A stretch of 64,000 bases of DNA from DATBLE01 sp963808815 (GCA_963808815.1 CAWEGI010000014.1:186001-250000); one strand, 5' to 3'; numbered from the stretch's first letter, positions 32,076 through 40,970 are shown. Notes: a model not told the origin generated them from the letters alone. Program-made: numbers and translations.

Positions 32076-33502
32076 GCCCTGCCTTCTCGAGCGGGTGCGT
32101 GCGGTAGGGCCCGGGCACCTCGCCGCACAGCCGCGGGGTCGGGAAGACCTTCCCCGGGTTGCAGAGTCCGGCCGGGTCGAACGCCAGCCGGAGCCGCTGC
32201 ATCGCCTCCAGATCGTCGGCCCCGAACAGCAGCGGCATCGAGCACGCCTTGTCGACGCCGATCCCGTGCTCGCCGGTCAGCGAGCCGCCGGCGTCGATGC
32301 ACGCCTCGAGGATCGCCTCGGCCAGGGCGCGCGCCCGCTCCGGCTCGCCCTCGACGCGCGCGTCGTAGAGCACGAGCGGATGGAGATTCCCGTCGCCCGC
32401 GTGGAAGACGTTGCCGACGCGCAGGCCGTACTCGCCCTCGAGCTCCGTGATCCGGCGCAGCACCTCGGGCAGCTTCGTCCGCGGGACGACCCCGTCCTGG
32501 ACGTAGTAGTCGCTCGACACGCGGCCCATCGCCGCGAAGGCCGACTTGCGCCCTTTCCAGAGGAGCGCACGCTCGTGGTCGTCCGCGGCGGTCCGGAGCT
32601 CCCAGGCGCCGCACTCCCGGCAGATCGCATCGACCGCGGCGAGGTCCTCCTCCACCTGGGGCGCGGGCCCGTCCAACTCCACGAGCAGCAGCGCGTTCGC
32701 GTCAGGGTAGTTCGGGTGGACGGCCGCCTCCGCCGCCTCGATCGTCAGCCGGTCCATGATCTCCATCGCCGAAGCGAGGATCCCGGACGAGACGATCCCG
32801 GACACCGCTGCCCCGGCCGCGTCGATCGAGTCGAACGCTGCCAGCACGGTCCGCACCGCCTCCGGCCGGCGCAGCAGGCGCAGCGCGATCTCCGTGGCGA
32901 TCCCGAGCGTCCCCTCCGAGCCGACGAAGACGCCCAGCAGGTCCGGGCCGGGCGACTCGAGCGAGCTGCCGCCGAGCTGCACGAGCTCTCCGTCGGGAAG
33001 CACGACCGTCAAACCGGTGACGTGGTTGACCGTGAACCCGTACTTGAGGCAGTGGGCGCCGCCCGAGTTCTCGGCGACGTTGCCGCCGATCGTGCAGACC
33101 TGCTGGCTGGAGGGGTCGGGCGCGTAGTACAAACCGTCACGCGATCACCGCCTCGGTCACCTCGAGATTCGTCACGCCCGGTTGGACGACGATCCGCGCC
33201 CCGTCGAGGTCGACCTCGAGGATCCGGTTCATCCGGGTCAGCGCGACGACGACGCCGTCGGCGACGGGCAGGGCGCCGCCCGAGAGTCCGGTGCCTGCAC
33301 CGCGCGCGACGTACGGCACGCGGGCGGCGTGGCACGCCCGGACGACCGCCTGCACCTGCTCGGTCGTCTCCGGCAGCACGACGAGCGACGGCACCACGCG
33401 GTGGCCGGTGAGGCCGTCGCACTCGTACGTCCGGAGCTGCTCGGGCTCCTCGATCACGGCGCCGGCCGGCAGCAGGCGCTTCAGCTGACCGGCGAGCTCC
33501 AT
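32059..33502 (-). CDS. glcD: Glycolate oxidase FAD subunit GlcD, one frameshift
   Basis: This is the catalytic FAD subunit, oxidising glycolate to glyoxylate. ATG 33,502 (MELAGQLKRLLPAGAVI) leads to PSLVVLPETTEQVQAVVRAC and YVARGAGTGLSGGALPVADG (FAD pyrophosphate loop). After a frameshift near 33,130 it continues APDPSSQQVCTIGGNVAENS, GGAHCLKYGFTVNHVTGLTV, GVFVGSEGTLGIATEIAL, HAGDGNLHPL and SLTGEHGIGVDKACSMPLLF. Length is about 480 aa, normal for GlcD. It is divergent from malate synthase with only 18 nt between starts. Confidence 0.92.
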
Positions 33503-33520
33503 CCCTGTCAATCTACCGCG

Positions 33521-35062
33521 GTGCCGGGCCAACTCCCAGCGGGCGTCGAGCTTCGTGGCGAGCCCGATTCGGGGATTCTCTCAGGTGACGCGCTCGAGTT
33601 CGTCGCCGATCTCCAGCGCGCGTTCGGCGATACGCGGGCGGAGCTGCTGGCGGCACGGGCGGCGCGGCAGCAGCGGCTTCTCGACGGGGAGCTGCCGGAC
33701 TTCCTCGAGGAGACGCGCGAGATCCGCGAGAGCGAGTGGCAGGTGGCCGAGGCGCCGCCCGACCTGCAGGACCGGCGCGTGGAGATCACCGGGCCGACCG
33801 ACCGGAAGATGGTGATCAACGCGCTGAACTCGGGCGCGCGGGTGTTCATGGCCGACTTCGAGGACGCCAACTCGCCCACCTGGTCGAACCTGGTCGAGGG
33901 CCAGCAGAACCTGATCGACGCGAACGAGCGGACGATCTCGCTCGACACCGGCGAGAAGAGCTACCGCCTGAACGACGAGGTGGCGACGCTGCTCGTGCGG
34001 CCGCGCGGCTGGCACCTGCCCGAGCGGCACCTGTTCGTCGACGGCGAGCCGGTGTCGGGAAGCCTGTTCGACTTCGGCCTGTACATGTTCCACTCGGCCA
34101 GGCGGGCGCTCGCACGCGGCAGCGGGCCGTACTTCTACCTGCCGAAGCTGGAGAGCCATCTCGAGGCGCGCCTGTGGAACGACGTGTTCCTGCACGCGCA
34201 GGACGCGCTCGGGATTCCGCGGGGGACGATCCGCGCCACCGTCCTGATCGAGACGATCCTGGCCGCGTTCGAGATGGAGGAGATCCTCTACGAGCTGCGC
34301 GAGCACTCGGCCGGGCTCAACGCCGGCCGCTGGGACTACATCTTCAGCGTGATCAAGAAGTTCCGCCACCGCGACGACTACGTGCTGCCCGACCGCTCCG
34401 CGGTGACGATGACCGTGCCGTTCATGCGGGCGTACACCGAGCTGCTGGTGAAGACCTGCCACCGCCGCGGCGCCTTCGCGATGGGCGGAATGGCCGCCTT
34501 CATCCCCAACCGGCGCGACCCGGCGGTGACCGAGGCGGCGCTGGCCAAGGTGCGCGAGGACAAGACGCGCGAGGCCGGCGACGGCTTCGACGGCACCTGG
34601 GTCGCACATCCGGATCTCGTCCCGACGGCCGCCGAGGAGTTCGACGCCGTGCTCGGCGAGCGGCCGAACCAGATCGAGCGGCAGCGGCCCGAGGTGTCCG
34701 TGACCGCCGAGCAGCTGCTGGCGGTCCCGGAGACGCCGGGCGAGATCAGCGAGGCGGGGATCCGGCAGAACGTCTCGGTCGGGATCCGCTACCTGACTGC
34801 GTGGCTGAACGGCACCGGCGCCGCCGCGATCGACAACCTGATGGAGGACGTCGCCACCGCCGAGATCTCCCGCTCCCAGATCTGGCAGTGGGTCCACCAC
34901 GGACGTACCGACCCCGAGCACGTGCTGACGATCGTCCGCGAGGAGGCCGACGCCGCGCCGAGCCAGCCGCATCTCGGCGAGGCGACCAAGAGCTTCGAGC
35001 ATGTTGCCCTCACCGACGACTTCGTCGAGTTCCTCACGCTCCCGGCCTACGAGCTGCTCTAG
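33521..35062 (+). CDS. aceB: Malate synthase A
   Basis: The enzyme condenses glyoxylate with acetyl-CoA to malate. The 513-aa protein has ALNSGARVFMADFEDANSPT, PKLESHLEARLWNDVFLHA and the family signature region ETILAAFEMEEILYELREHS followed by NAGRWDYIFSVIKKFRHRDD. DYVLPDRSAVTMTVPFM and SQIWQWVHHG near the C-terminus are also typical. GTG 33,521 keeps it clear of glcD; longer in-frame readings run antisense over glcD and are rejected. With divergent glcDEF it completes glycolate-to-malate. No isocitrate lyase is in the window. Confidence 0.95.
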   Translation: MPGQLPAGVELRGEPDSGILSGDALEFVADLQRAFGDTRAELLAARAARQQRLLDGELPDFLEETREIRESEWQVAEAPPDLQDRRVEITGPTDRKMVINALNSGARVFMADFEDANSPTWSNLVEGQQNLIDANERTISLDTGEKSYRLNDEVATLLVRPRGWHLPERHLFVDGEPVSGSLFDFGLYMFHSARRALARGSGPYFYLPKLESHLEARLWNDVFLHAQDALGIPRGTIRATVLIETILAAFEMEEILYELREHSAGLNAGRWDYIFSVIKKFRHRDDYVLPDRSAVTMTVPFMRAYTELLVKTCHRRGAFAMGGMAAFIPNRRDPAVTEAALAKVREDKTREAGDGFDGTWVAHPDLVPTAAEEFDAVLGERPNQIERQRPEVSVTAEQLLAVPETPGEISEAGIRQNVSVGIRYLTAWLNGTGAAAIDNLMEDVATAEISRSQIWQWVHHGRTDPEHVLTIVREEADAAPSQPHLGEATKSFEHVALTDDFVEFLTLPAYELL

Positions 35063-35137
35063 TCGACGGTCGTCGAAACCGTCCTCGCCGGCGCCTCCGA
35101 GCGAGTAGTCTTGAATATCCCCGAACAAGGAGAAAAC

Positions 35138-35551
35138 ATGGAAGTCGGCCCCGTCGACGTCTACATCATTGGCTTCCCCGGCAACAAGTTCTCCGGCAAG
35201 ATCGCCCCGGCGATCAAGGCCCTCGTGGACGACGGAACGATCCGCGTCCTCGACCTGCTCTTCGTCATGAAGGACGAGGAGGGCGTCGTGACGACCCTCG
35301 CGATCGAGGACCTCGACCAGGATGGCGCTGCGTACGCGGAGATCGCCATCAGCGAGCCGGGCTCCCTCAACGAGGAGGACGCCGAAGAGGTCAGCGATGA
35401 CCTCCCGCCCAACAGCTCTGCTCTGCTGGTCGCGTTCGAGAACCTGTGGGCGACGAGAGTGGTCTCGGCCCTCGCCGACGCCGATGCGATCCTGATCGAC
35501 TCGATCCGCATTCCCGCCGAGGTCGTCGCGCAGGCGCGCGAGGCCGGCTAG
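35138..35551 (+). CDS. DUF6325-like conserved protein
   Basis: The 137-aa acidic cytosolic protein starts at ATG 35,138 after a clear AAGGAG. Text GPVDVYIIGFPGNKFSGKIA, IKALVDDGTIRVLDLLFVMK and LLVAFENLWATRVVSALADA resembles the actinobacterial DUF6325 family, which I recall beside SHOCT proteins. Function is unknown. It probably forms an operon with the next gene, 30 nt on. Confidence 0.8.
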   Translation: MEVGPVDVYIIGFPGNKFSGKIAPAIKALVDDGTIRVLDLLFVMKDEEGVVTTLAIEDLDQDGAAYAEIAISEPGSLNEEDAEEVSDDLPPNSSALLVAFENLWATRVVSALADADAILIDSIRIPAEVVAQAREAG

Positions 35552-35581
35552 CCCGTCCACACCGAACGAAAAGGAGACGAG

Positions 35582-35857
35582 ATGGGACTTCTTCGCATGG
35601 CAGCCAGAACGGCCGTCGTCGCCGGCACCGCCACCGCCGTGTCCGGCCGCGTCGCCCGCCGGCAGAACGAGAAGTGGGACGCGCAGGATCAGGCCCAGTA
35701 CGAGCAGCAGGCAGGGCAGCAGGCGCTCGCGCAACCGGCGGCGCCCGCGGAACCCGACACGAACGCGCAGCTCCAGAACCTGGCGCAGCTCCACACGCAG
35801 GGCGTGCTCACGGACGAGGAGTTCGCGGCCGCCAAGGCCAAGGCCCTCGGCATCTAG
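35582..35857 (+). CDS. SHOCT domain protein
   Basis: The 91-aa protein has a strong AAAAGGAGACGAG leader before ATG 35,582. An N-terminal small hydrophobic/Arg-rich part (RTAVVAGTATAVSGRVARRQ) is followed by a Gln/Ala-rich linker and a C-terminal SHOCT motif (LQNLAQLHTQGVLTDEEFAA, then AKAKALGI). SHOCT motifs mediate oligomerisation or membrane association. It is paired with the DUF6325-like gene. Confidence 0.85.
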   Translation: MGLLRMAARTAVVAGTATAVSGRVARRQNEKWDAQDQAQYEQQAGQQALAQPAAPAEPDTNAQLQNLAQLHTQGVLTDEEFAAAKAKALGI

Positions 35858-35876
35858 CGGCGTTCCGACCGGTCGC

Positions 35877-36611
35877 GTGCGTCCGGTCGAGGCTTACACG
35901 CGGCTGGCGGGGGTCTACGACGAGGTCGTCGTCGACCCCTGCCACAGCGCCTGGGCGTCGTTCCTCGACGGTCTGTTCAGCGCCGACGAAGGTGGCGTGC
36001 GCAACGTCCTCGACGTCTGCTGCGGCACCGGCCTGCTGGCGGCCGAGCTGCTCGCGCGAGGGTACCGCGTCATCGGCGTCGACGCCTCGGAGGCGATGCT
36101 CGCCCGAGCCCGCCGGCTCCTCGGACCGGACACGCGGCTGATCCGGGCAACCCTCCCGGACCTGCCGGTCGAGGGGCCCTTCGACGCAGCCGTCTGCACG
36201 CTGGACGGCTTCACCTACCTCGCCCCGGCGGGTCTCCGTCGCACGGTTGCCGTGCTGGCTCGTCGGCTGCGCCCGGACGGCTGGCTCGTGTTCGACGCCC
36301 ACACTGACGCGATGCTGGCCTTCACGAGCGGCCGCCCCGTCGTGGCCGGCGAGAAGGAGGGCCATCGCTTCGTGATCCGCAGCACCGTCGACCCGGACGC
36401 GCGCGTCTGCGACACCCGCATCGAGCTCACCCCGGCAGACGAGGCTCCCTTCAGCGAGGAGCACCGCCAGTACTTCCACCGTGCGGACGAGATCCGGGCG
36501 GCGCTCGCCGACAGCGGCTTCGAGGTGACCGCGGTCAGGGACGAGTACAGCGACCGGCCGGCCGACGCGTCCACGCTGAGCGCGACCTGGATCGCCCGGC
36601 TGTCACGCTGA
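35877..36611 (+). CDS. Class I SAM-dependent methyltransferase
   Basis: The 244-aa protein has motif I VLDVCCGTGLLAAELLARGY, VIGVDASEAMLARARRLL (motif post-I), FDAAVCTLDGFTYL (motif II) and LRPDGWLVFDAHTD (motif III). GTG 35,877 lies 19 nt after the SHOCT gene. The substrate is unknown. This is the last gene before the repeat-rich accessory region. Confidence 0.88.
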   Translation: MRPVEAYTRLAGVYDEVVVDPCHSAWASFLDGLFSADEGGVRNVLDVCCGTGLLAAELLARGYRVIGVDASEAMLARARRLLGPDTRLIRATLPDLPVEGPFDAAVCTLDGFTYLAPAGLRRTVAVLARRLRPDGWLVFDAHTDAMLAFTSGRPVVAGEKEGHRFVIRSTVDPDARVCDTRIELTPADEAPFSEEHRQYFHRADEIRAALADSGFEVTAVRDEYSDRPADASTLSATWIARLSR

Positions 36612-36726
36612 CGCACGTACAAGTGGACACGCGTCCGGCGATCGCCTCGCGCCGCAAGACCGGGAATACGCGCAGACCGGGCGAGCCGTGTCCCGCGGCG
36701 AGGTCCGCATCGCGCAGGCGTAGGTC

Positions 36727-37188
36727 TCACGGCACAACCCTGCGCATCACGCAGTTCCTCTTGCCTTTCGGGCGGAGGTAGCCGAAGCCGGCCCGCTCGT
36801 ACAGGGACCGTGTGCCGTTGTAGAGGACGGACACCTTTTGCCCGCCGGTGTCGTGCGGGTATCCCTCCACAACCCCGCCGCCGGCCTGCGCGATCAGATC
36901 CACGGCACCACGAAGGGCGGCCGCCGTCACTCCTTTGCGCCGGTACTTCTTGTCCACGAAGATGCAGGTGATCCGGTAGTCGGGCGGCCTGTCGAGAGCG
37001 GCCTCGTACTCCTTGCGGTGGTGGATGTTCGGCAGCTCTTCCGGCGTGCCGTACTGGCACCACGCCACTGCCTCATCACCGTCGAACACCAGCGCAGCGT
37101 GTGCACGCCCCTCATCGACCAACCGCTCCTTGAGGGTGCGGTTGCCCTCGGCGGTGAACGTCTTGTCGGGTCGCTGCTCAGGTGACAT
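36727..37188 (-). CDS. GNAT N-acetyltransferase, short N-terminus
   Basis: The product shows GRAHAALVFDGDEAVAWCQY, ITCIFVDKKYRRKGVTAAAL (acetyl-CoA P-loop RRKGV), GGGVVEGYPHD and LYERAGFGYLRPKGKRNCVM. Relatives I recall have a further ~50-residue N-terminus with a CWCLxW motif, which is absent. The ATG chosen (37,188, MSPEQRPDK) lies inside repeat copy R1, so the repeat may have replaced the original 5' end. The frame stays open to 37,230. Confidence 0.75.
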   Translation of the reverse strand: MSPEQRPDKTFTAEGNRTLKERLVDEGRAHAALVFDGDEAVAWCQYGTPEELPNIHHRKEYEAALDRPPDYRITCIFVDKKYRRKGVTAAALRGAVDLIAQAGGGVVEGYPHDTGGQKVSVLYNGTRSLYERAGFGYLRPKGKRNCVMRRVVP

Positions 37189-37211
37189 TGCTGAACACCG
37201 GCGCAGGCGAC
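37173..37211 (+). repeat. Array repeat copy R1
   Basis: The core has TCAG / CTGA inner stem around GTGACATTG, then AACACCGGCGCAGGC. Outer GTCGC(TG) pairs with (CAG)GCGAC. It sits at the 5' end of the minus-strand GNAT gene. Confidence 0.7.
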
Positions 37212-37380
37212 GGGAATGACGCCTTGCCAAGGCAGACCGGTGCTGGGCTGGGTTGACGATCTGCGCGACCGCGGATTCGGAGCCATTCTTGATCCAATTC
37301 GACCGCTCAGGGATGATTGCGAGTCAGGAGCATCATCCTGAGCTGCCCGAAGCGCAGCTCGAAATTTCTGAGGAGGCGCT

Positions 37381-37656
37381 GTGGCTTTCATGGTTCACCA
37401 TCTCGAGATCGACGACTTCGACAGCTGGAAGCAGTTGTTCGATCAAGATCCGGTCGGTCGCAAGCAGGCGGCCACGGGCCACGTCATGCTCCAAGGCGTG
37501 GACAACCCGAATGAGGTCTTCACTCGAGTGGAGTTCGACTCGGTCGAGGACGCGAAATCGTTCCGAGACCGTCTCCTTGCTTCCGGCGCGCTCGACAGGA
37601 CGACGGTGTTGACGCCGCCGACGGTCGTGGAGCTGGTCGAGAACATCACGTACTAG
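37381..37656 (+). CDS. Antibiotic-biosynthesis-monooxygenase-like (dimeric alpha-beta barrel) protein
   Basis: The 91-aa protein starts at GTG 37,381 behind GAGGAGG. MVHHLEIDDFDSWKQLFDQD, NPNEVFTRVEFDSVEDAKSF and PTVVELVENITY follow the ferredoxin-like ABM layout (beta-alpha-beta-beta-alpha-beta). Proteins of this type form dimers; the substrate cannot be assigned. It is the only gene between repeats R1 and R2. Confidence 0.7.
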   Translation: MAFMVHHLEIDDFDSWKQLFDQDPVGRKQAATGHVMLQGVDNPNEVFTRVEFDSVEDAKSFRDRLLASGALDRTTVLTPPTVVELVENITY

Positions 37657-37659
37657 CGC

Positions 37660-37683
37660 GTCGTTCGACTTCGAACACGACGA
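37660..37683 (+). terminator. Hairpin after the ABM-like gene
   Basis: CGTCGTTCG and CGAAC(AC)GACG pair around ACTT with one 2-nt bulge, directly after the stop codon. Confidence 0.45.
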
Positions 37684-37700
37684 CGACGAGCGATAGGCGC

Positions 37701-37743
37701 CGCTTTGCTCGGGCGACATTACCGGACGCTTGCGCAGGCGACG
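37701..37743 (+). repeat. Array repeat copy R2
   Basis: TCGG / CCGG inner stem around GCGACATTA, followed by ACGCTTGCGCAGGCGACGG. The 3' half is nearly identical to R1 (GCGCAGGCGACGG). Confidence 0.7.
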
Positions 37744-37783
37744 GAGCTGCACTCGGTGTTCGGCTCCCGTACCGTCCCCGGCT

Positions 37784-38152
37784 GTGAAAGTCAGGCGCGC
37801 GACCGAAGCGGATCAGCCCGCGATGGGCACCCTCTGGGAAGCGTTCATGCGGGAGACGACGTATACCCCGTATCCAGGTGCCCCGTTTTCTCCTTCTTTC
37901 TTGACCGAGCACCTGGCGTTGCTCGCGGAAGACAGACGTGAAGCAGTCGGTTGCGTCTACGCGAACACTTCTGTCAGTGATGACTTCGGCTTCGTCTTCG
38001 GTCTCTACGTGCGTCCGGATATGCGCCGACGAGGATGTGCTCGGCTCCTGATGCGATCGGTTGCCGAGCAGCTGCAGGATGCCCTGTACGAAGACCTTGG
38101 CTTCACCGACGCGGCAAGAACCCTCCGTGTCGAAGTGAAGCGGCTTCTCTAG
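37784..38152 (+). CDS. GNAT N-acetyltransferase with internal shortening
   Basis: GTG 37,784 (VKVRRATEADQPAMGTLWEA) follows a TACCGT -10 element by 8 nt. FGLYVRPDMRRRGCARLLMR is the acetyl-CoA loop. LLMRSVAEQLQ then joins directly to DALYEDLGFTDAARTLRVEV, omitting the ~20-25 residues normally between helix alpha3 and the ALYExLGF strand. At 122 aa it is short for the family (~150). The in-frame loss may make it inactive. The stop lies inside repeat R3. Confidence 0.75.
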   Translation: MKVRRATEADQPAMGTLWEAFMRETTYTPYPGAPFSPSFLTEHLALLAEDRREAVGCVYANTSVSDDFGFVFGLYVRPDMRRRGCARLLMRSVAEQLQDALYEDLGFTDAARTLRVEVKRLL

Positions 38153-38182
38153 AGACATTTCTGAACACTCGCGCACACCGCA
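38141..38182 (+). repeat. Array repeat copy R3
   Basis: AGA / TCT inner stem around GACATT, then GAACACTCGCGCAC; outer GCGG / CCGC. It overlaps the 3' end of the preceding GNAT gene. Confidence 0.65.
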
Positions 38183-38230
38183 CAGACCTCGCCAGGAAGG
38201 CTTCGGCCGTCGGTTACGCTGGCCATAGGA

Positions 38231-38746
38231 GTGCGCGCGATCCCGCTCCCGATCCAGACCGAGCGCCTGCTCGTTCGCTCCTTCGTTGCCGACGCCGACA
38301 GCAGAGCGATGGTGGAGGCCTATTGCGATCCGGAGGTGATGCGCTTCATCCCAGGCGGTGCACTTGCCGACAACGGAGCGGTCCAATCGGCGCTAGAGGC
38401 ACACGCGCGAGCGCAAGCGAGTCGCGGCTTTAGTTCCTGGGCTGTCGTCGAGCGCGAGAACGAGCGTGTGATCGGCGACGTTGGCTTCGGCATCTTCGAA
38501 CCGACCGGCGACATCGAGTTGGGGTACACGCTCGCACGCGACTGCTGGGGCCGAGGGTATGCAACGGAGGCAGCGGCAGCCTGCCTCGTGGCAGGGCTAA
38601 GGCATCTCGGCGCGCCACGGATCGTTGCTGCCGTCGATGCAGAGAACGAAGCCTCGATGCGCGTTGCCGAGCAGATCGGGATGGCGAGGATCGAAACGAT
38701 CAAGGCCCACGGACGCCCGCACGTCCTTTTTGCCGCACGCTGCTGA
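38231..38746 (+). CDS. GNAT N-acetyltransferase (RimJ/RimL type)
   Basis: The 171-aa protein shows IQTERLLVRSFVADADSRAM, IELGYTLARDCWGRGYATEA (acetyl-CoA loop WGRGYATEA) and AAVDAENEASMRVAEQIGMA, typical of the Acetyltransf_3 group. GTG 38,231 lies 10 nt after a TACGCT -10-like hexamer. It could modify a protein N-terminus or a small molecule. Confidence 0.85.
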   Translation: MRAIPLPIQTERLLVRSFVADADSRAMVEAYCDPEVMRFIPGGALADNGAVQSALEAHARAQASRGFSSWAVVERENERVIGDVGFGIFEPTGDIELGYTLARDCWGRGYATEAAAACLVAGLRHLGAPRIVAAVDAENEASMRVAEQIGMARIETIKAHGRPHVLFAARC

Positions 38747-38924
38747 TCCGAACCCCAGGCGCTTCCGAGCGTCACGGCGAACGTTACGATCCAGCCGTGG
38801 ATCCGGCGACGAGATAGCGGTCAGACGCGGCGAACCGCCGCACGTGATTGGGCGCAGGCCCGAGGCTGCTTTTCGAGGCGCGTCGGACGCTGCGTGCGAC
38901 CGCTACGACTTGGAGGTACACGGA

Positions 38925-39389
38925 ATGATTCCTCAGAACCTGTTCTCCGACGCCTGGGATGGAGTCAACGAAGAAGCCGGGACTCGGCATCGGATCTTCT
39001 GGCGGCCGGACGACGCCAGGATGGGAGCAACACTGTACGAACTGGCCCCCGACGCGCCTGATATGCGGATGCACATGCACTTCGGAGCCGAAGAGATGTT
39101 CTTCGTCCTGAGCGGTCGTCCCCTCTTCCGGAACCAACGCGGCGAAGAGGAGATGGCTCCGGGGGACTTCGTCTTCTGCCCCGAGGGACGTGCCGGACTC
39201 CACACGTTCAGCAATCCCACCGAAGAACCCGCTCAGATCCTCGCGATCAGTGCCGGGAGCTTCCCGGACGTCGTCGCCTACCCCGAACAGGGATACGCAT
39301 GGGTGGCGACTCGTGATCCCGATCCCGAGCTACTCGCGAGAGGAGGTGACCCCGGCATCATCGCTCGCTTCGAGATCCCGATGGAGTAG
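38925..39389 (+). CDS. Cupin-domain protein
   Basis: The 154-aa protein is preceded by TGGAGG. The cupin barrel shows DMRMHMHFGAEEMFFVLSGR (metal-binding HxH...E) and MAPGDFVFCPEGRAGLHTFS (second cupin motif with His). The tail contains YPEQGYAWVATRDPDPELLA. Small cupins of this kind are often sugar-related isomerases or dioxygenases; the reaction cannot be assigned. A strong terminator follows. Confidence 0.82.
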   Translation: MIPQNLFSDAWDGVNEEAGTRHRIFWRPDDARMGATLYELAPDAPDMRMHMHFGAEEMFFVLSGRPLFRNQRGEEEMAPGDFVFCPEGRAGLHTFSNPTEEPAQILAISAGSFPDVVAYPEQGYAWVATRDPDPELLARGGDPGIIARFEIPME

Positions 39390-39426
39390 ATCGCTCGGCG
39401 GTTTGTCGGCCGTCGCTCTAGACGAC

Positions 39427-39452
39427 GAAGAGGCCGCGAGAGCGGCCTCTTC
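39427..39452. terminator. Perfect hairpin between convergent cupin and beta-propeller genes
   Basis: GAAGAGGCCGC and GCGGCCTCTTC form an 11-bp perfect stem with a GAGA loop, 37 nt after the cupin stop. Symmetry suggests it serves both strands. Confidence 0.8.
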
Positions 39453-39534
39453 GCTTACCCGCACGGCATTGACGAACGCTGCTCTGGGTCGCGAATCCGA
39501 CCGCACTCCCGCAGATTGCGACAACGGCGAACGG

Positions 39535-40626
39535 CTATTCAGGTTGCCAGGAGGGGACGGTGTCGCTCGCGGCTGAGCTCGTGAGTTGAACCTTGTTGTG
39601 GCCGTCGGCGCCGATCAGGTAGATGTCGCCGTTGCCGGTGTGGTCGGTTTCGTAGGCGACCGATCGCCCGTCCGGCGCCCACGCCAGAGCCGGAAACCCG
39701 GAGGGAGTCGGCGAATCGCGCGTCAGCCGGTGGTTGTTCCGTCCGTCGGCACCGATCGCGTAGATGCCCTCGCGGTTCGCCCTGCCGTAGAGAATCCACC
39801 GCCCGTCCGGCGACCAGGCGAACCCGTACTCGTTGTACGCATGGCTCGTGACGAGGTGAGGTGGGCTGCTTCCGTCCGCGTCAGCGACATAGATCCCGGC
39901 ATAGCGGTCGGTGTAGCGTCCGTGCCGAACCAGGCCCCCGAACCCGATGAACCCGACGTGCGTTCCGTCCGGCGACCATGTAGGCAGCCCGATCCCACGG
40001 GTCTGCGGACGGCGGAAAAAGGGCCGTGGCTTGCTCCCGTCGGTTCGGATGATCCGTTGCCTCCCGGTCCCGTCCCCGTAGGCGATCTCGTCTCCTTGCG
40101 GAGACCAGTCGAACTCAATGACATTGCCGGACGGGAGACGCCGCGGCGCGCCCCCGTCGGTCGGGACGACATAGATCCTCAGGTCTGAAAAAGCGTTCGG
40201 GGGCGTCGGCGGCCCTTCGGCTGGGTCGCGGGCGAGGACCGCGATCGCCTTCCCGTCCGGAGACCAGCTCAGAACCCAGGGACTCCTCAGGGGCGAACTC
40301 GCAGCGAGAAGCACACGCCCTGTACCGTCCGGGCGCACGAGCCAGAGAGCGCCACGACGATCCAGGTAGGCGATCCGGCTCCCGTCGGGCGCCCACTCAA
40401 AGAGGCCGATATCTGAGCCGCCGGGCGTGAGACGACGAAGGCCGCTCCCGTCGGGCCTGATCACGAACAAGCCAGCAGAACCACGTCCGAGTCCGGCATC
40501 GCTGCGGAGAAACGCAATCGCTCCCGAGCGACCCTGAACCCCCGCATGACTGGCAGTGGCTCCGACCAGCACGGACGAGAGCGCAAGCAGTGCGGCGGCG
40601 GCGATGAACACGGAGAGCTTCTTCAT
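39535..40626 (-). CDS. Secreted TolB-like beta-propeller protein
   Basis: The 363-aa protein has a Sec signal (MKKLSVFIAAAALLALSSVL) after AGGAAAGGAG. At least six WSPDG/WAPDG-type PD40 repeats are visible, e.g. FEWAPDGSRIAYLDRRGALW, LSWSPDGKAIAVLARD, PTWSPDGTHVGFIGFGG and LAWAPDGRSVAYETDHTG. The fold is a TolB C-terminal propeller. The ligand is unknown. Two more proteins of this kind lie at 43,223 and 54,616. Confidence 0.85.
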   Translation of the reverse strand: MKKLSVFIAAAALLALSSVLVGATASHAGVQGRSGAIAFLRSDAGLGRGSAGLFVIRPDGSGLRRLTPGGSDIGLFEWAPDGSRIAYLDRRGALWLVRPDGTGRVLLAASSPLRSPWVLSWSPDGKAIAVLARDPAEGPPTPPNAFSDLRIYVVPTDGGAPRRLPSGNVIEFDWSPQGDEIAYGDGTGRQRIIRTDGSKPRPFFRRPQTRGIGLPTWSPDGTHVGFIGFGGLVRHGRYTDRYAGIYVADADGSSPPHLVTSHAYNEYGFAWSPDGRWILYGRANREGIYAIGADGRNNHRLTRDSPTPSGFPALAWAPDGRSVAYETDHTGNGDIYLIGADGHNKVQLTSSAASDTVPSWQPE

Positions 40627-40970
40627 CGCGCTTGCTCCTTTCCTCAGCGTCAGCCGAGGACAGGCGCTGCCTCCGTCCCAAGCTCCTCTGGGGCGAAGCT
40701 TCCTCCCACTACGACAAGAAAGTCAAATAGCGGACGCTCTCGCAGGCACCCCGGCGGCTCAGGTCGTCCTTTTCCACTAGAAAGCAAACAGATCGCGGGT
40801 TCGACCCAGCGGTCACCGGCGACATTCCGAAACGCGCATCGACCGCAGCATGGCACAATCATCACGCGTCTTCGACCGGCCGAGAACGGACTCCGAACGG
40901 TCACAGCCGCGGCGGATCGAGGGCAATCCAGGGCAGTGCCGCCGTGCGGTCGACCTGATCTGATGCCGGT
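40627..40970. other. 344-nt intergenic region
   Basis: It holds repeat R4 (40,809-40,847) and, just before it, GGGTTCGACCC (40,797-40,807), which looks like a tRNA T-arm but lacks a matching stem. No convincing coding region was seen. The promoter of the TOPRIM gene should lie in the last ~120 nt, but none is clear. Confidence 0.6.
40809..40847 (+). repeat. Array repeat copy R4
   Basis: CGG / CCG inner stem around CGACATT, then AAACGCGCATC. The outer stem GCGGTC / GACCGC is a perfect 6 bp, with sequence different from other copies but the same position. Confidence 0.65.

Noticed and set aside
33182..33520. Extended N-terminus of malate synthase
   Set aside because: The frame is open but antisense to glcD, with no malate-synthase similarity; GTG 33,521 gives normal length.
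36688..36723. A tenth repeat copy before the GNAT gene
   Set aside because: CGAGGTCCGCATCGCGCAGGCG resembles the 3' half but lacks GACATT and GAACAC. Too weak to list as a copy.
38755..38800. Possible repeat copy upstream of the cupin gene
   Set aside because: CTTCCGAGCGTCACGGCGAACG has a small hairpin but not the core. A TACGAT hexamer there looks more like a promoter.
40795..40810. tRNA T-arm-like GGGTTCGACCC
   Set aside because: The bases beyond the 3-bp GGG/CCC do not pair as a T-stem, and no D or anticodon arm precedes it.
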